A DNA stretch of 64,000 nt from positions 23,231,815-23,295,814 of the forward strand of contig NC_089238.1 in assembly GCF_963924675.1 (NCBI RefSeq), written 5' to 3'. Below, piece after piece: positions 1-11,562 of the stretch. The notes beneath the pieces were generated by a model. It did no database searches. It saw only the letters and a program-made list of their open reading frames with translations, and had not been told where the DNA came from. Source of the DNA: Phocoena phocoena. Lineage: Eukaryota > Chordata > Mammalia > Artiodactyla > Phocoenidae. The position numbers and the translations under genes were made by a program. Within the stretch, counting starts at the first letter, position 1. Every line of letters starts with the position of its first letter.

Positions 1-106
1 GTACGTTTGGATGAAATTCCACTTCTGAGTATATATAATTGCTGTGTAAGAAGACAAGGTTGTTAGCTTACAGTAATCCCTTTTCTAAAAGTCCAGTGCT
101 GTGGTT

Positions 107-290
107 TTCAGACTTTAGCATATATCAGAATCTCCTGGAGGGATTATTAAATTATAGATTCACTGGCTGCATCCCAAGGTGTTCCTATTTGGTAGGTCTT
201 GGTGAGGCCTAGGAGTGTGCATTTCTTACAAGTTCCCAGGAGATGCACTGATGCTGGTGGTTTGGGGGCCCCTCTTTAAGAGCCATTGAT
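107..290 (+). mobile_element. MER5A-like hAT-Charlie DNA transposon
   Basis: The segment follows the MER5A consensus from end to end. It opens with a degenerate CAGTGGTTCTCAAACTTTAG-like start and contains ATCAGAATCTCCTGGAGGG, then ACAAGTTCCCAGGAGATGC, and closes near GAGCCATTGATCT. MER5A is an inactive non-autonomous hAT element spread before placental radiation. It has no coding capacity. Family assigned by eye. Confidence 0.85.
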
Positions 291-1255
291 CTATTGGGAC
301 TACACTTTGTATACTTTATAAAAATTGGCAGTTTATGAGAGCATTAAGTGTAACCTACACTTTTGTATACTGATTGGATTTTGACTGAATACAAGACAAT
401 AAAACCATTAATATAGTTGAGTGCATAAAAAACAATGTTTGAAACACTTCTCATTCTTTTCAGCTGCTTTTAGTGGTGCAGAAAATTGTTTCTCTAGTAG
501 CCGTGCTCCTTTCTCAACCAGTACAAAGGCAAAGAAATTAAATGAGGGCTCACAGAATTGAAATTTCACAGAACTGAAAGCCAGTTAGAGAAAGATTTAT
601 ATTGGGATCATTAAGAAGCTTTCTGAATTGTGTGATATAATCTGCAATGTTTACATTTATTTTAATTTATTTAGCTGTAAAAGGTATGATCTTAAAGTAC
701 TTATTGTGTAGCTGTTTCCTCATGACCCATACTATTATGACATCAGCATACTCATTTTTCATGCATAACTATAAAATAAAACAGCACGACCTTTTCCTCT
801 TAAAGGCAAACTTTAGGCTATCTATTAGCTAGGTATAGTCAAGTGCAGAATCTTGCTGGAATGTGTGTGGGAGCAGAATTGCCTTGACAAGCAAAGAGGC
901 ACATGGAATACAGCAGAAAATATAGATATTTTAGCATTAAGTAACCTTTATTAAAATGTAGAAGCAAATTTTAATTTGCACGTGACAAATTCAGAGAGAG
1001 AGAATAACCATGGAGAGGAACAGTCTTACCTTCAACAACAGAGTATTTAAAATAAAAGATTCCTGTATTTTATGCAGTGTCACAAAAGATAGTTTAAAAA
1101 TGATTTGGAGGGAACATCTCAGAAAAGGAAAATATCTGATTAGATGGATAATTAGGATGCTGGCTTAAAAAAGTTTAGGTGTACTGGTCAGAACACACAG
1201 CAAATCAGAGAAAGATGAGAGTAACTTGCTTTCTATTGTAGTTGTTATTCTAGCC
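291..1255. other. Intronic sequence, no feature recognised
   Basis: AT-rich single-copy-looking DNA. The one open frame of about 60 codons (647-832, +) has low-complexity hydrophobic composition and no family resemblance or splice context, so I do not call it a gene. Confidence 0.6.
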
Positions 1256-1475
1256 CAGGAGTTGGCAAACTTTTTCTTTAAAAAGCCAGATAGTAAATAT
1301 TATAGGCTTTGTGAGCCATAAGGTCTTGTGATGCAACTACTTAACTCTGATGTTGTAGCATGAAAGCAGCCATAGACAGTATATAAATAAATGAGTGTGG
1401 TTATGTTCCACTAACATTTTATTCACAAAAACAGGCAGCAAGCTGGATTTGGTCCACTGGATGGAATTTCTCACC
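1256..1475 (-). mobile_element. hAT-like non-autonomous DNA transposon (MER-type)
   Basis: The sequence starts with AGGAGTTGGCAAACTTTTTC and contains CCAGATAGTAAATATTATAG, GCAGCCATAGACAGTATA and ACAAAAACAGGCAGCAAGC. Together these are the signature of a common mammalian non-autonomous DNA element whose ends read TTGGCAAAC and GGCCCGCGGGCC-like. The class is clear to me; the exact family name and orientation are uncertain. Confidence 0.65.
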
Positions 1476-2607
1476 CTGTTCCATCCAATAGGAGAAGTAA
1501 TAACGCAGAAATTACAAACTTCTAAGAAGTAGTTTGCCTGGTATAGACATCACTCTAACAGGAGGTTACATGCCAATCCTATGTTTTAAGGTTTATAAAT
1601 GTTTTTCTATACATGGGGTAAGGAAAAGGTACTTAATATACACGGTCATACTTTTAATGATATACAAAATAAGCAATCACTTTTAACTTCCTGTATTGAG
1701 TGAATAAATATGGAGTTCTTCAAAATTCCATGAGACAGTTTCTTCCATTATACAGTGAGACATATAAGTTCCTGAGTTGAACAGATAAAGGTTTGTAAAT
1801 GGTGGGAGCAGGCTATGAGTCATGGTGCCTAGGAATGGACCTGGTGCTGCTTTTGCACATCCTTAGTTTCATGAGAATTTTCCAGACACACTTTTGAGGA
1901 TGCAACCTATGGCAAATGGTATGATAATCTTTGTTGTCTAAGTGCAAAGAGTTCTTGCTTAATGAAAAGAATGCATACCAGGGTTTCTATAAAATGAACT
2001 GTTTTCTCAAAATTGTTTTTAAAAAAGCAGAAACATATTTTCATGGAAAATATTTAGTACATTGACTTAATAAATTTTGGTAAGAAAGGATTAAGAATAA
2101 GCTATTCCTATGGAATGTTGAGCACTGTACCCCATCATCTAGCAAGTTCACTTTCTTTGTGAAAATCTTAGTACAAATCTCCCCCAGATTATCCTACCTT
2201 TCCTTTAAAATGTCACGTCTAATATTTGAAAGAATTGAGGAAGTTAAATTAAAAAACATTACTGATTTCTCAACTTTTCCATACTATAAGTAAAAAAGAA
2301 CTGTTTGGTTCCTTTTTTCTTATTCTAGGATGTGTCATACTGATGTAATGAAGTTTAGGTGTTGTATTACATAGCTTTTTAAAAACTAACTGTCTTCTAT
2401 ATGCATGTTGACATTATAAAATTAGGGTTGACATGTATTTTAAATATCCTATCTTCACAGCCTAAGGCAGGGCTTAGCACACAAACAATGTGTAATAAAT
2501 ATACAATAGTTAACCTGAAATTAAGTTCCTAAATTTTTCAGAAACAATATTCTACAACCTGGATACAGTAGTAACTTCCACATATTGGGAAAAGGGAAGA
2601 TAAGAAA

Positions 2608-2642
2608 GGGGAAGCGGGGGGTGGGGGTAGGGCTGGCGGGGA
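2608..2642 (+). other. G-rich cluster, candidate G-quadruplex
   Basis: Successive runs of four to six G separated by one to four bases lie between AGAAAG and GAGCCTTTAT. The spacing is compatible with an intramolecular quadruplex on the plus strand. ITFG1 is transcribed from the minus strand, so the G-rich strand would be the template strand there. No function is implied. Confidence 0.45.
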
Positions 2643-2900
2643 GCCTTTATTTTCTTTTACTGCTGGCTACAATTAAAAAATAAAGGTAAAATGTTCTTAA
2701 AAAAATTAGGGCTGGAATTCCTCTATTTTATTCAGAAAGCATCTTTTTCAGTAGCCTGGAGAAATCTTGGTGGTTTCTATGTCTGTCTTAAGTACCTGAT
2801 TATCTAAGGATTTGTTTTAAGGACTTGGGCTCCTACAATGAACACCAAATATATTCTATATCACTGGCTCTGGAAGGTAAAACAAAACTGTAAGAACTCA

Positions 2901-2927
2901 TAAGACATATTATGTTAATATGTCTTA
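2901..2927. repeat. Perfect 12-bp inverted repeat, 3-base loop
   Basis: TAAGACATATTA (2901-2912), loop TGT, then its exact reverse complement (2916-2927). It is AT-rich and sits in otherwise unremarkable sequence. It could extrude a small hairpin but may be chance in such composition. Confidence 0.6.
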
Positions 2928-3445
2928 CATGATATTATACATATTATATATAAAATCAGTGTCAGGTTTAATTAAGCAATATAAATGTATGATTCTAAAA
3001 TATTAGAAAAATAGCTGACTTATAGTGTGGACTTTATTTTTCTCAAAGGTAATCATGTTTTTCATGAACACCCACTGATATTTTTCCTTATCTTCATTAG
3101 TGTTAGTTGCATTGCTCAGTTTAGTTCAATGTTGAAATTTTTATATTGTTTCTTATTCATTTCTTCAAGACGTTAAATTCAATATATTATTTTCTTTAAT
3201 TTTGGTTATTTTCCTGTTAAAACTGTAAGATAATTTTCCTTTGTAAAGGTCTGTAAAAAGACATATCTCTGGGAACATAAATAAGGGATGTTTTCCCTTT
3301 ATATCAGGGCTTTGCAGAGCGCATTTCTCTTGTGACTAAGTTGTAATTTATTTTGCAAGTGTTCACACTTAACAGAGAATATGTGATTTTGGTAAGAGAT
3401 GGTATGGTAAATTTATCAATGAAGGACCATTTTTAAAAAAACCCC

Positions 3446-5040
3446 AATTTTAGGGAAAGCTCATTTGTTAATACATCAAATATTTATTATATTATGTGTA
3501 AGGCACTACGTCAGGGAGTAAGGACAAAATAATAATAAACAAGCACAGCCTCTCCTCCTCAAGGACTTAATAAAGATAAATCACCAACTACAAAACAGAA
3601 GTGGTAAGTAGTAAGACTAACTAAGCACAGAGTGCTAAGAAACAATAGAACATGTGTTTAGTCCTATGTCAAAGGGTAGCCAGGGAATGATTCTCACAGG
3701 AAATATCGTCTAAGAGCTCACCTGAAGATCACAGGGAAGACTGGAGAAGATGAGAAGAAGAGGCTTCAGGGTAGAGGAATAATATGCAATTGAGACAGCA
3801 CACAGAACAAGTAGAGTGCAGTGTGGCTGAGAGAGCTGGGAGAGGGTGTGAGGAGGAACAGCGAGGGAGAAGGCTGAAGAGATAAAAAGAGGCTCTAACT
3901 CAATAAACTAAATTAGAACCATTTCTCAAGGGCAAAGGGCAGCCACTGAAGGTTTGTATTTTAGATCACATTGGTTGCTTTTTTTTTTTTGTGGTACACG
4001 GGCCTCTCACTGCTGCGGCCTCTCCCGTTGCGGAGCACAGGCTCAGGACGCGCAGGCTCAGCGGCCATGGCTCACGGGCCCAGCCTATCCGCGGCATGTG
4101 GGATCTTCCCGGACCGGGGCACGAACCGGCGTCCTCTGCATCGGCAGGCGGACTCTCAACCACTGCGCCACCAGGGAAGCCCTCTGGTTGCTTTTTGAAG
4201 GATGGCTCAGATGACTCCAGTCAGGCCAAAAATGATGATAGCTCAACTCAAGTAACAGGATAGAGAGAAGGGACAGTTAAAGGGAGAGAATAATAATCTA
4301 GTAGATTTGAGGGGTGAGGGAAAGGAAAAGGTAACTAAGATAGGGAACATGAGAAGAGGAGTGGGTTTTTGTGGGGACACGCTAGATTTCAGTTTTAGAG
4401 GTCCCTGTAAGACACTCAGATATAAAGGTTTGAAGCTTAGGAGAGACAGCTGGTAAATAGATTTGGGAGTAATCAGTATTACAAATAGAAAAAAAAAAAA
4501 GGGGAGAGACTGAAATACTTCAAGAGTACACATAGAGTGAGAAGAGAACTTAGGATGGAACCCTGAGACACAGCAACATTTAAAGGATGGCCAGAGGAAA
4601 ATCCATAAAGGAACCTGGGAGAATGGCCAGAGAAGTAAAAGGGGATCAAGGAAAGGAGAGCGTAAAGGAAGCCAAGGAAAGGGAGTGTTCCTAAAATTGG
4701 TCAGCAGAATCAAGGGCAGTTTCCAGTGGCGTGACGCCAAAGGCTTGATTACAACAGCGGGTTAAGGATATGGAAGTAAACTGGAGAGATCCTACTGTAC
4801 ACAACTCAAGAAGTTTGGCTGGTAGAGCAAACAGGGATTAGGCAGTGGCCAGAGGGGATGTGGGGCTTTGGAAGGTACTTGTATATGCATTTATATATAG
4901 GAGAGATTTGTGCATTCTTAAATGTTGAAGAGAAGGCACTGACAGGGAAGTGGAATTGAATACACAGGCCAGATAGAATAAGCAATGGAATGAGGTCCCT
5001 GAGAGGTATGCAGGACCCACGGCATAATTGGTGCATTAAT
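3446..5040 (-). mobile_element. L2-like LINE remnant, interrupted by a SINE
   Basis: The left part carries the reverse of the L2 3' tail (AAATATTTATTATATTATG, GTAAGGCACTACG). It continues through purine-rich antisense sequence with phrases such as GGCAGCCACTGAAGG, GTGTGGCTGAGAG and GATGGCCAGAG. These are typical of the antisense L2 body. A young SINE lies inside at 3984-4184. The ORFs here are antisense or frameshifted and not genes. Extent approximate; family assigned by eye. Confidence 0.55.
3984..4184 (-). mobile_element. CHR-type tRNA-derived SINE, young copy
   Basis: Reverse-oriented CHR SINE: a poly(T) run (reverse of the A tail), GGGCCTCTCACTGCTGCGGC, the CCCGGACCGGGGCACGAACC block and the terminal CCACCAGGGAAGCC, which is the reverse of its tRNA-like head. 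It is flanked by a 12-bp target-site duplication TGGTTGCTTTTT (3972-3983 and 4185-4196), so it inserted by LINE-mediated retroposition into the surrounding L2. The several overlapping ORFs across it are only GC-rich SINE reading frames. Confidence 0.93.
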
Positions 5041-5099
5041 TTTTAGTCAAGGGAAAAAGGAAAAGAGATGGGTGTGGATGAACGGATTACATTTTAGTG

Positions 5100-5215
5100 C
5101 TACAGAAGGCAACTGACAAACTGTTAAGCACAAGGTCCTGTGCTAGGTTCTATAATACACTGGCAAGCAAAACTGATACTATCTCTGCCCTCATGGAGGT
5201 ATTTAAAAGGAATGT
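5100..5215 (-). mobile_element. L2 3'-end fragment
   Basis: Contains GTGCTAGGTTCTATAATACA, AGCAAAACTGATACTATCTC and TGCCCTCATGGAGGT. This matches the reverse complement of the L2 3' end (the usual GTGCCAGGCAC ... CCTGCCCTCATGGAG stretch). Confidence 0.6.
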
Positions 5216-5854
5216 GCACAGACTCTTTTTGTATATAGAGTATTAAAGGACTACTTCTAAACTCTTCTGCTGTTCAAATGGAAAAGTACTCATCTGCTTG
5301 CTTGTAAACTCATAATTTATAAAGTGGGAAAAGGCACCAGGCTTTGGTAAAAAGAAACAAGTGACAGGGAAAGAAGCTATAATCTCCACTAACACAGAGG
5401 AAGGCCAAAATATGCCTTATGCTGAGGATAAAAAATTCAAAAAATTAGCTGAGTATTTAAAGAAAAAAATAGGAAATAGGAATATATTCTTCTGATTCAC
5501 AGATGTTTATGGTAGCTTTCACTGAAAATATTGATATCCTCCATATTCAGATTTCATAAATTCTGTGATATGTATTAAAAAAGATTTAATACGTGTTAGA
5601 TAAGAAAATAAGATAAGAAAAAATCAAGAAGTCAAGTAGACCTCTAGTCCTATTCTGAAGGCAGACAGAACACCAACATTTCTCAAATATTTGGAACTCA
5701 CTATCCTTACTAATAAAAGGATGTTATAGAGGCAGGGAAGAAACATTAACATTGACAAATAACAGCAGATACATTTTTTGAATATTTATTGTGTATTAGG
5801 CCTCCACTGTGATTTACCTACATTAATTTCTCTAATCTTAATAAAAAACTTAGG
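5216..5854. other. Intronic sequence, nothing recognised
   Basis: AT-rich, with A-rich runs around 5440-5640. No exon, RNA gene or nameable repeat seen. Confidence 0.5.
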
Positions 5855-6475
5855 TGGGAGTGTGGTAAGCAGAAAAATCATGCCCTAAAGAGGTTCACAT
5901 CCTAATTCCCAGAACCTGCTAAATGTATTTCCTTATGTTGCAAATGGACTTTGCAGATGTGATTAAGGATCTTTTTTTCTCTTAAAAATATGGAACACTT
6001 CATGAATTTACATGTCATCCTTGCACAGGGGCCATGCTAATCTTCTCTGTATCCTTCCAATTTTAGTATATGTGCTGCTGAAGCAAGCATCCATGATTAA
6101 GGATCTTGAGATGGGGAGATTATCTTGGATTATCAGGGTGTGTGGGCTCAATGTAATCACAAGCGTCCTTATAAGTGAATGAGGAAGGCGAGATGGGTTA
6201 GGGTCAGTGACTGGAAGATGCTGCACTGTTGGGTTTGGAGATGGAGGAAGGGGCCATGAGCCAAGGAATGTAGGTGGCTTTAAGACATGAAAGGCAAGGG
6301 AATGGATTCTCCCCAAAGCCTCCAGAAGGAATGGAGCCCTGCAGACACCTCAATTTTAGCTCATGAAGCACATTCAGTGTTCTGACCTCAAATGTGTAAG
6401 AATAAATTTGTGTTGTTTTAAGCCACTAATTTTATGGTTACTTTGCTAGCAGCAACAGGAAACTAATCTACGTGG
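5855..6475 (+). mobile_element. MaLR-type LTR (MLT1-like), split by a U6 pseudogene
   Basis: Contains CACATCCTAATTCCCAGAAC, CTTTGCAGATGTGATTAAGG, GGATCTTGAGATGGGGAGAT, CTCCAGAAGGAATGGAGCCC and the terminal part GTTGTTTTAAGCCACTAATT ... GGAAACTAATCTA. This is the architecture of mammalian MaLR LTRs, and closely related sequence at 61950-62435 is followed there by a MaLR internal region. It is a solo LTR with no coding content. A U6 retropseudogene sits at 5984-6090 with a duplicated LTR target. Confidence 0.75.
5984..6090 (-). pseudogene. RNU6: U6 snRNA retropseudogene
   Basis: Read on the minus strand this is a nearly full-length U6 spliceosomal snRNA. The 5' GCTTCAGCAGCACATATACT and the following TAAAATTGGA, AGAGAAGATTAGCATGGCCC and CAAGGATGACATG segments are all visible, ending with CCATATTTTT. 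Substitutions relative to functional U6 are scattered along it. It is bounded by a target-site duplication TGATTAAGGATCTT (5960-5973 and 6094-6107), with an A-rich tail (T-rich on the plus strand), so it is an L1-mobilised copy. No proximal U6 promoter (PSE or TATA) would be expected, because it sits inside a MaLR LTR. Probably not expressed. Confidence 0.93.
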
Positions 6476-6600
6476 GTACTATGACTTTCCCCATTATATT
6501 GATGTGGAGAAAGAGACTTAACAAGGGTTAAATAATTTCCCCAAAGTTACTGCAGGTAGTTGAAGAAATTCCCATTTTACATTCTTATTTTCTCTTTGAG
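6476..6600 (-). mobile_element. MIR SINE fragment
   Basis: CCCCATTATATTGATGTGGA, AGACTTAACAAGGGTTAAAT and TTCCCCAAAGTTACTGCAGG mirror the reverse complement of the MIR core (the usual CCATTTTACAGATGAGGAAA ... TTGCCCAAGGTCAC). Confidence 0.55.
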
Positions 6601-6779
6601 GTAGGAGGCAAGGTGAATTTCTAAGAACTGGAAGTTGGGATTGGCTGTAAGGGAAAATTGGGAAGAACATAAAATAGTTCTTATGAAGAATAAGAATTTC
6701 TAGCGTCATATGTAAAGTCCTTATCTCACAGTGAGGTATTTACAGAATATAAGATATGATTAATTTGCCTTAAAATAAT

Positions 6780-7320
6780 CTAAGAGGGGCCGCAAGGGGG
6801 ATAAGCAGTAGGTGGGGGCATAGGTGAAATAAGACTGGGTATATGAGGATAGTGTTAAAAGCTGGATGGTAGTATGGGCACAAGGAGTTTTATTATACTA
6901 GTGTATATTTTTATATGTATTTAAAAATTTTCCAAAAACGAATTCACGGTAAAGGGCAATAAATGTCACAGAGGAAAATATCTTGAAAAAGTCATGAAGT
7001 AAGAAAACAAAAACAACTTTTAAAATAAAGCTACACTGACAGAGAACCTATCAGTGGTGCCTGAGGAAGAGTGGGATAGGGAAGGAAGGTCAAGGAAGGT
7101 GGGAAGGAGGGATAGCCAAGGGGCACAAAAAAACTTTTGGATATGATATATTCATTATTTTGACATTCATTATCTATCATCTACATATCTCCATTAAGAA
7201 GGTATAGTGTATACATACATATACACTATATATGTCATAACATCAAATCGAATATATTAGATACGTGCAGTTTATCGCATGTCAATTATACTGCAATAAA
7301 GCTGTAAGAAATTAACAAAC
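6780..7320 (+). mobile_element. Ancient L1 3'-UTR ends
   Basis: Two tail-like stretches. One ends near TTAAAAATTTTCCAAAAACG (about 6930). The other ends in TGTCAATTATACTGCAATAA AGCTG (about 7300), the standard end of old L1M 3' UTRs. A 7203-7230 inverted repeat lies between them. No coding content. Confidence 0.5.
7203..7230. repeat. 11-bp inverted repeat, 6-base loop
   Basis: TATAGTGTATA (7203-7213) and its exact reverse complement (7220-7230). AT-rich; hairpin-forming potential only. Confidence 0.6.
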
Positions 7321-7329
7321 AAAATAAAG

Positions 7330-9400
7330 CAATACTGATAAAAATGCAAGGAGAGCTTCTTTCTGGCCTGACACGTAGAGTTTGGAAGTCATCACTGCTG
7401 TACTCACAACAAAAAAAGCTGAAGAAACTGAAAATCAACTCTGCTTTGACCCATCAGAGAACTAAGGTCATAGAGCAAACTGCTACCCTGAAAACTGGAG
7501 AGGTGGATACAGAGAATCACAGCTTACTGGGAGCAGAAGCCCAGAACCAGAAGACTGAAACTAGAGCCAGTACTGGCAGGAACACTTAAACTGTGATTGT
7601 GACATTACTGGAGAATCAGTGTGAACTAGTTTGAGAGTTCAAAACTCTGGGGGAGAAAGCGAGGCAGTCTTAGGGGAGCCACACTTTTGCAAGTTTTACC
7701 TCCAGGAGTTCCATCAAATTCTCAAGAGGAAGATTGGGGGAAAAAACCCTCATGCTTCTAGCACAGAGAGGAAAGTAACCAGTTAAAAATATGCCCAGAG
7801 CTCTCTGTTCTCCTTCACAACAGCTTGCCCTTAAGGAAACCTATTTTACTAGAGATTAAGTAACTTGGGATTTACCAAAAACTAATCAACTTGAGGGAAA
7901 GGAAATACCTAACTTCAGCCCCCTCTAGCTTCCCTGTTTAACCTATAGAGGAGGGCAAGCTGAGAAGCACTTGTTCGAGTCACAGCCCACACAGGCTCAC
8001 TAAAAAACTGAGACACAGGATGATAGGATGCTTCTCCTACCATAGTCTTCTACCTCACCACCACATCAACCGGGCTCCTGTCTAATAATGAGATTACAGT
8101 TAAAAGAACTGCAAACCTCAGACCCATTTAAAAGGAAGTCTGTAGGGTGACACAAAGACAACAGAAGAGACAAAAGAAAGACACCAGAGGAAAATTTTGC
8201 CTCTTGACAGCATAGCTACTGCAAACAATAACACAGTCTAACTCCTAGCAGATAAACATAAAACCTCATAGTGAAGGCTTATCTACCACAGTTCCTTTCA
8301 CCCAATACATCATGTCTGGCTCTCAATAAAAAAATGTTAAGCCATGCTAAAATGCAGAAAACAAAGTTTGAATAGACAAAGCAAGCATCAGAACCAGACT
8401 CAGATACAGCAGGGATGTTGTAATTATCAGACCAGAAATTTAATATTTAATATGATAAAGGCTCTAATGGAAAAAAGTAGAGAACATGCAAGAAAAGATT
8501 GTTAATGTAGGCAGAGAGATGGAAACTCTAAGAACGAATCAAAAGGAAATGGTAGAAATAAAAAATACCGCAATAAAAATGAAGAATGCCTTTGATGTGC
8601 TCATCAGTAGACTGGACACAGAAGATGAAAGGATCAGTAAACTTGAAGATATATCAATAGAAACCTCGAAAACTGAATTGCAAAGAGAAAAACTAATGAA
8701 AATTTGGAAAAGAATATCCATGAACAATTACACAAAGGTTACATACACAAAGGTTTAACATATGTGTTGTGGGACTACCAAAAGGAAAAGAAGAAGGGAC
8801 TTCACTGGTGGTGTGGTGGTTAAGAATCCACCAGCCAATGCAGGGGACACGGGTTCAAGCGCTGGTGCAGGAAGATCCCACATGCTGCAGAGCAACTAAG
8901 CCTGTGAGCCACAACTACTGAGCCTGTGCTCTACAGCCCGTGAGCCACAACTACTGAGCCCATGTGCCAGAACTACTGAAGCCTGCGTGCCTAGAGCCCG
9001 TGCTCCACAACAACAGAAGCCACCATAATGAGAAGCCTGCGCACTGCAATGAAGAGTAGTCCCCACTTGCTGCAACTAGAGAAAGTCCATGTGCAGCAAA
9101 GAAGACCCAATGCAGCCAAAAATAAATAAATAAATTTATTTTAAAAAAAAGGAAAAGGAGACAAAAGATCAGAAGAAATATTTGAAGAAATAATATAAGA
9201 ATTTTCCAAAATTAGTGACAGACATCAAACTACAGATCCAGGAAGCTTAGAGAACACCAAACAGCAAAAATACCTAAAAACCTATACCTATGCATTTCAT
9301 ACTCAATCAGCAGAAAATCAAAGACACAGAGAAAATCCTGAAAGTAACCTGGGAAAATGAATGGGAGAAAAGGGTGTCTAGGGATCCATATAAGATTATG
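7330..9400 (+). mobile_element. Old L1: 5' region and ORF1 remnant, split by a SINE
   Basis: The region before about 8430 is 5'-UTR-like. From 8460 on it matches the coiled-coil half of L1 ORF1, the nucleic-acid-binding partner of the L1 reverse transcriptase. The open stretch 8486-8758 encodes a charged helix (KMKNAFDVLISRLDTEDERI) typical of the ORF1p trimerisation region. The RNA-binding half continues after the SINE (9151-9400), with frame breaks and stops. The element carries no intact ORF, and ORF2 is absent (the LINE is 3'-incomplete here). Confidence 0.75.
8796..9150 (+). mobile_element. CHR-1-type SINE, long old copy
   Basis: Starts GGGACTTCACTGGTGG, continues through a tRNA-like head and several GAGCCACAACTACTGAGCC-type body repeats, and ends in (AAAT)n plus poly(A). 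It is longer and more diverged than the young CHR copies in this window. Inserted into the L1 ORF1 at AAAAGGAAAAGAAG, a target repeated imperfectly on the right as AAAAGGAAAAGGAG. Confidence 0.88.
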
Positions 9401-10740
9401 ATACAATTAGGAATGCTCATTTGAGGTTGATGACTATGAATCACTGGTGGTGACAATATTCAGGGCTGTATATTTCTCTTTAGAAATGCCCAGTAGCTTA
9501 GATCTAGGAGTGAACAAGAAAGATAGCTGGATTAACAACGCAGGGTTGTAATTTTGCCAGGCAGGTAGAGTAAAAAGGAGAGTGCTTTATGGGAGTTAAA
9601 GGTAGTGAAGTGATGGTTGATATACGGTAGCTAAATAACGAGGTAAAGAAAACAGGTTGATACAGGTCAAGAAACAAATAGACTTAAAGTTGAATAGGTA
9701 TAGTTATAATAACAAGAGTGAGAGGGCTGGAAAAATAGTTTTTCAGAGTTGATGGATGGTACTGAGATTTCAAAAGTAAAACATTTCTGGTAGATAAGGT
9801 CCACCATATGGCCACGGGAGTGAGTAGCCATAGTTGAATGAAAATGAAACTGGGGTTTTCAGCATGGAAATAAAGGAATTTGGGTGAGATTAGTTGCTGA
9901 TTTGAATATTATTTCCTCTCTCCATATGTCAGATAGGTTGCCTGTAGCAGGTGGGAATATATAGGCAACAGAAGAGCATTTATTCAACTCATAATTTAAC
10001 TCAAGTGATAAAGAATATCATATGGTATGCACATTTTTCCTCTTAGTCTCACACTGGGTCATATCTTACATAACAGACTATGATCAAGTGGATCTGATGT
10101 CAAAACAATATGAAGAAGGCTCACTTTATCATGAAATAATTTTACAAGTGGGAATACATTTGATATATGGAAAACTGGGGGAATATAGTGTGGATTTGTT
10201 TCTTTTAGGTTGTCATAGAATTGTGATCTATGACATCAGTGGGGAAGGAAAATGATAGATGTGAAGGGCAGTTTGACAGGATCTGAACTTCAAAGAAAGT
10301 AATAAATGGATGAATGGGAGGCAGATGTATCAGCTGCAGAAAAGCCCGAAGGTGCTGGACTGTTAGGGTAATCACTGACAGAATGTGCATGCTGCACTTT
10401 ACTTACATGACTTTCTAAATGACTCTGTTCTCCATATGATAGAAGTGACTTTTAGTTTAAGATAAGGAGAAGGGGAGCATTAGTGATCTTAGAACTAAAA
10501 CCTGCCTTAAGCAAACAGCCTTTCCTATCAAATTTTCTGCTAGAACTTGTGGGTAAAATGAGTGGGTTCAATTTCAACTTTTTAAAAGTTCTTTGCTTGA
10601 TGAGGTAATGAAAGAGCCACATGATGGGAATATGGTCAATCAGAGAAAAGGAGAGGAACAAAGGGTCTGAATATTTCACAAACTGGGTAGACAATACCTG
10701 AATAACCAAGTTAATCTTTGGCCTCCAATTAATCAGACTT
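9401..10740. other. Intronic sequence with ancient LINE-like texture
   Basis: G/A-rich stretches around 9540-9900 resemble the antisense body of L2 or a similar old LINE, but I cannot place them firmly. The plus-strand frame 10022-10255 (77 codons) has a hydrophobic start but no recognisable domain and no exon-like boundaries. I treat it as chance. Confidence 0.35.
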
Positions 10741-10754
10741 GCACTTGATTTAAA

Positions 10755-11330
10755 AAAATAGACTTTATTTTTATAGAACTTTTAGATTCACAGCAAAATT
10801 AAGCGGAAGGTATGAAGAGTTCTGACATACCCTCTGCATCTCTCCTCCTCAGACTCTCCCCTATTATATCTACATTTTTATAATGATATGAAAGCAGATA
10901 GGTTTGACCAGGCACTCATATAGTTCACAGTGGATGTGGTGACACAGTCCAGACCTTCCCTTCAGGACTGAGGCAATATTCCCCAAACTGCTCCAAGTGT
11001 TGGTTGTTGATAGCTCACAGCTAGGTTCTTACCTAAAAATTGCTCTCAGCCAAAGGGAGCTGGCTTGTACAAATTATAACCCCTTCCTGGGGACTGCCTG
11101 CATGCAGTGTCTAATGCAGAATACAAAGGTATGGCCCTTTTGCTTCAATCTGGGCCATCTTTGAAAAACCAGCCTTGCTTCACATCTCATAGACCTGCTT
11201 TCCTCACTACTCCAGAAGCCTTGCTCTCAAGAATAGTCTAGATTAAATCTTTGTGTGCAAATCTCTGGGTCAGGGTCTGCTTCCACATGTCTTAAATACG
11301 GGAAGTTTCCCAACCATACATAAAACATTG
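10755..11330. mobile_element. Ancient L1M-type fragment
   Basis: Begins with TAGACTTTATTTTTATAGAA and TTTTAGATTCACAGCAAAAT, then GACATACCCTCTGCATCTCT. This is a motif series found in old L1M/L1ME 3' regions. The right end is vague and the orientation is not assigned. Confidence 0.45.
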
Positions 11331-11374
11331 ATAATGAAGCAGTGCTTTAAAGGTGTAGTAAAAATATGACAATA

Positions 11375-11525
11375 TAATCAGAACACCTAGTTCTGTGTTC
11401 TAGTTTCACTACTTAATGGCTCTATGATTTTGGATAATTTATTTCTCTGAGCCTCAAGTTTCCTCATCTTTAAATGGGGGATAATTCCTTATGTAACAAG
11501 GGTTACTATGAGGGCTCAAATTGGG
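11375..11525 (+). mobile_element. MIR SINE
   Basis: TTCTAGTTTCACTACTTAAT, ATTTCTCTGAGCCTCAAGTT, TCCTCATCTTTAAATGGGGG and GGGCTCAAATTGGGATG form the conserved MIR core and right half. Confidence 0.8.
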
Positions 11526-11537
11526 ATGTACCAACAC

Positions 11538-11562
11538 AAACACAAACACACACACACACATG
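11538..11562. repeat. Short (AC)n microsatellite
   Basis: ACACAAACACAAACACACAC run of about 25 bp between the MIR and unique sequence. Confidence 0.85.

Larger units (their letters stand above)
1476..3445. other. AT-rich intronic sequence
   Basis: No exon with splice sites and no repeat I can name in this stretch. It holds a G-run cluster (2608-2642) and a perfect inverted repeat (2901-2927), listed separately. Confidence 0.55.

Noticed and set aside
4243..4740. 165-codon minus-strand ORF, rich in Pro/Leu/Phe/Ser
   Set aside because: Falls in an L2-like antisense block with low-complexity composition. No recognisable protein family or exon boundaries.
8796..9150. Functional tRNA gene in the tRNA-like head of SINEs
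   Set aside because: The head is followed by SINE body and A-rich tail and lacks a complete cloverleaf. The same holds for all CHR copies here.
10022..10255. 77-codon plus-strand ORF with signal-peptide-like start
   Set aside because: No Kozak, homology or exon evidence. The surrounding sequence looks like old LINE or intron.
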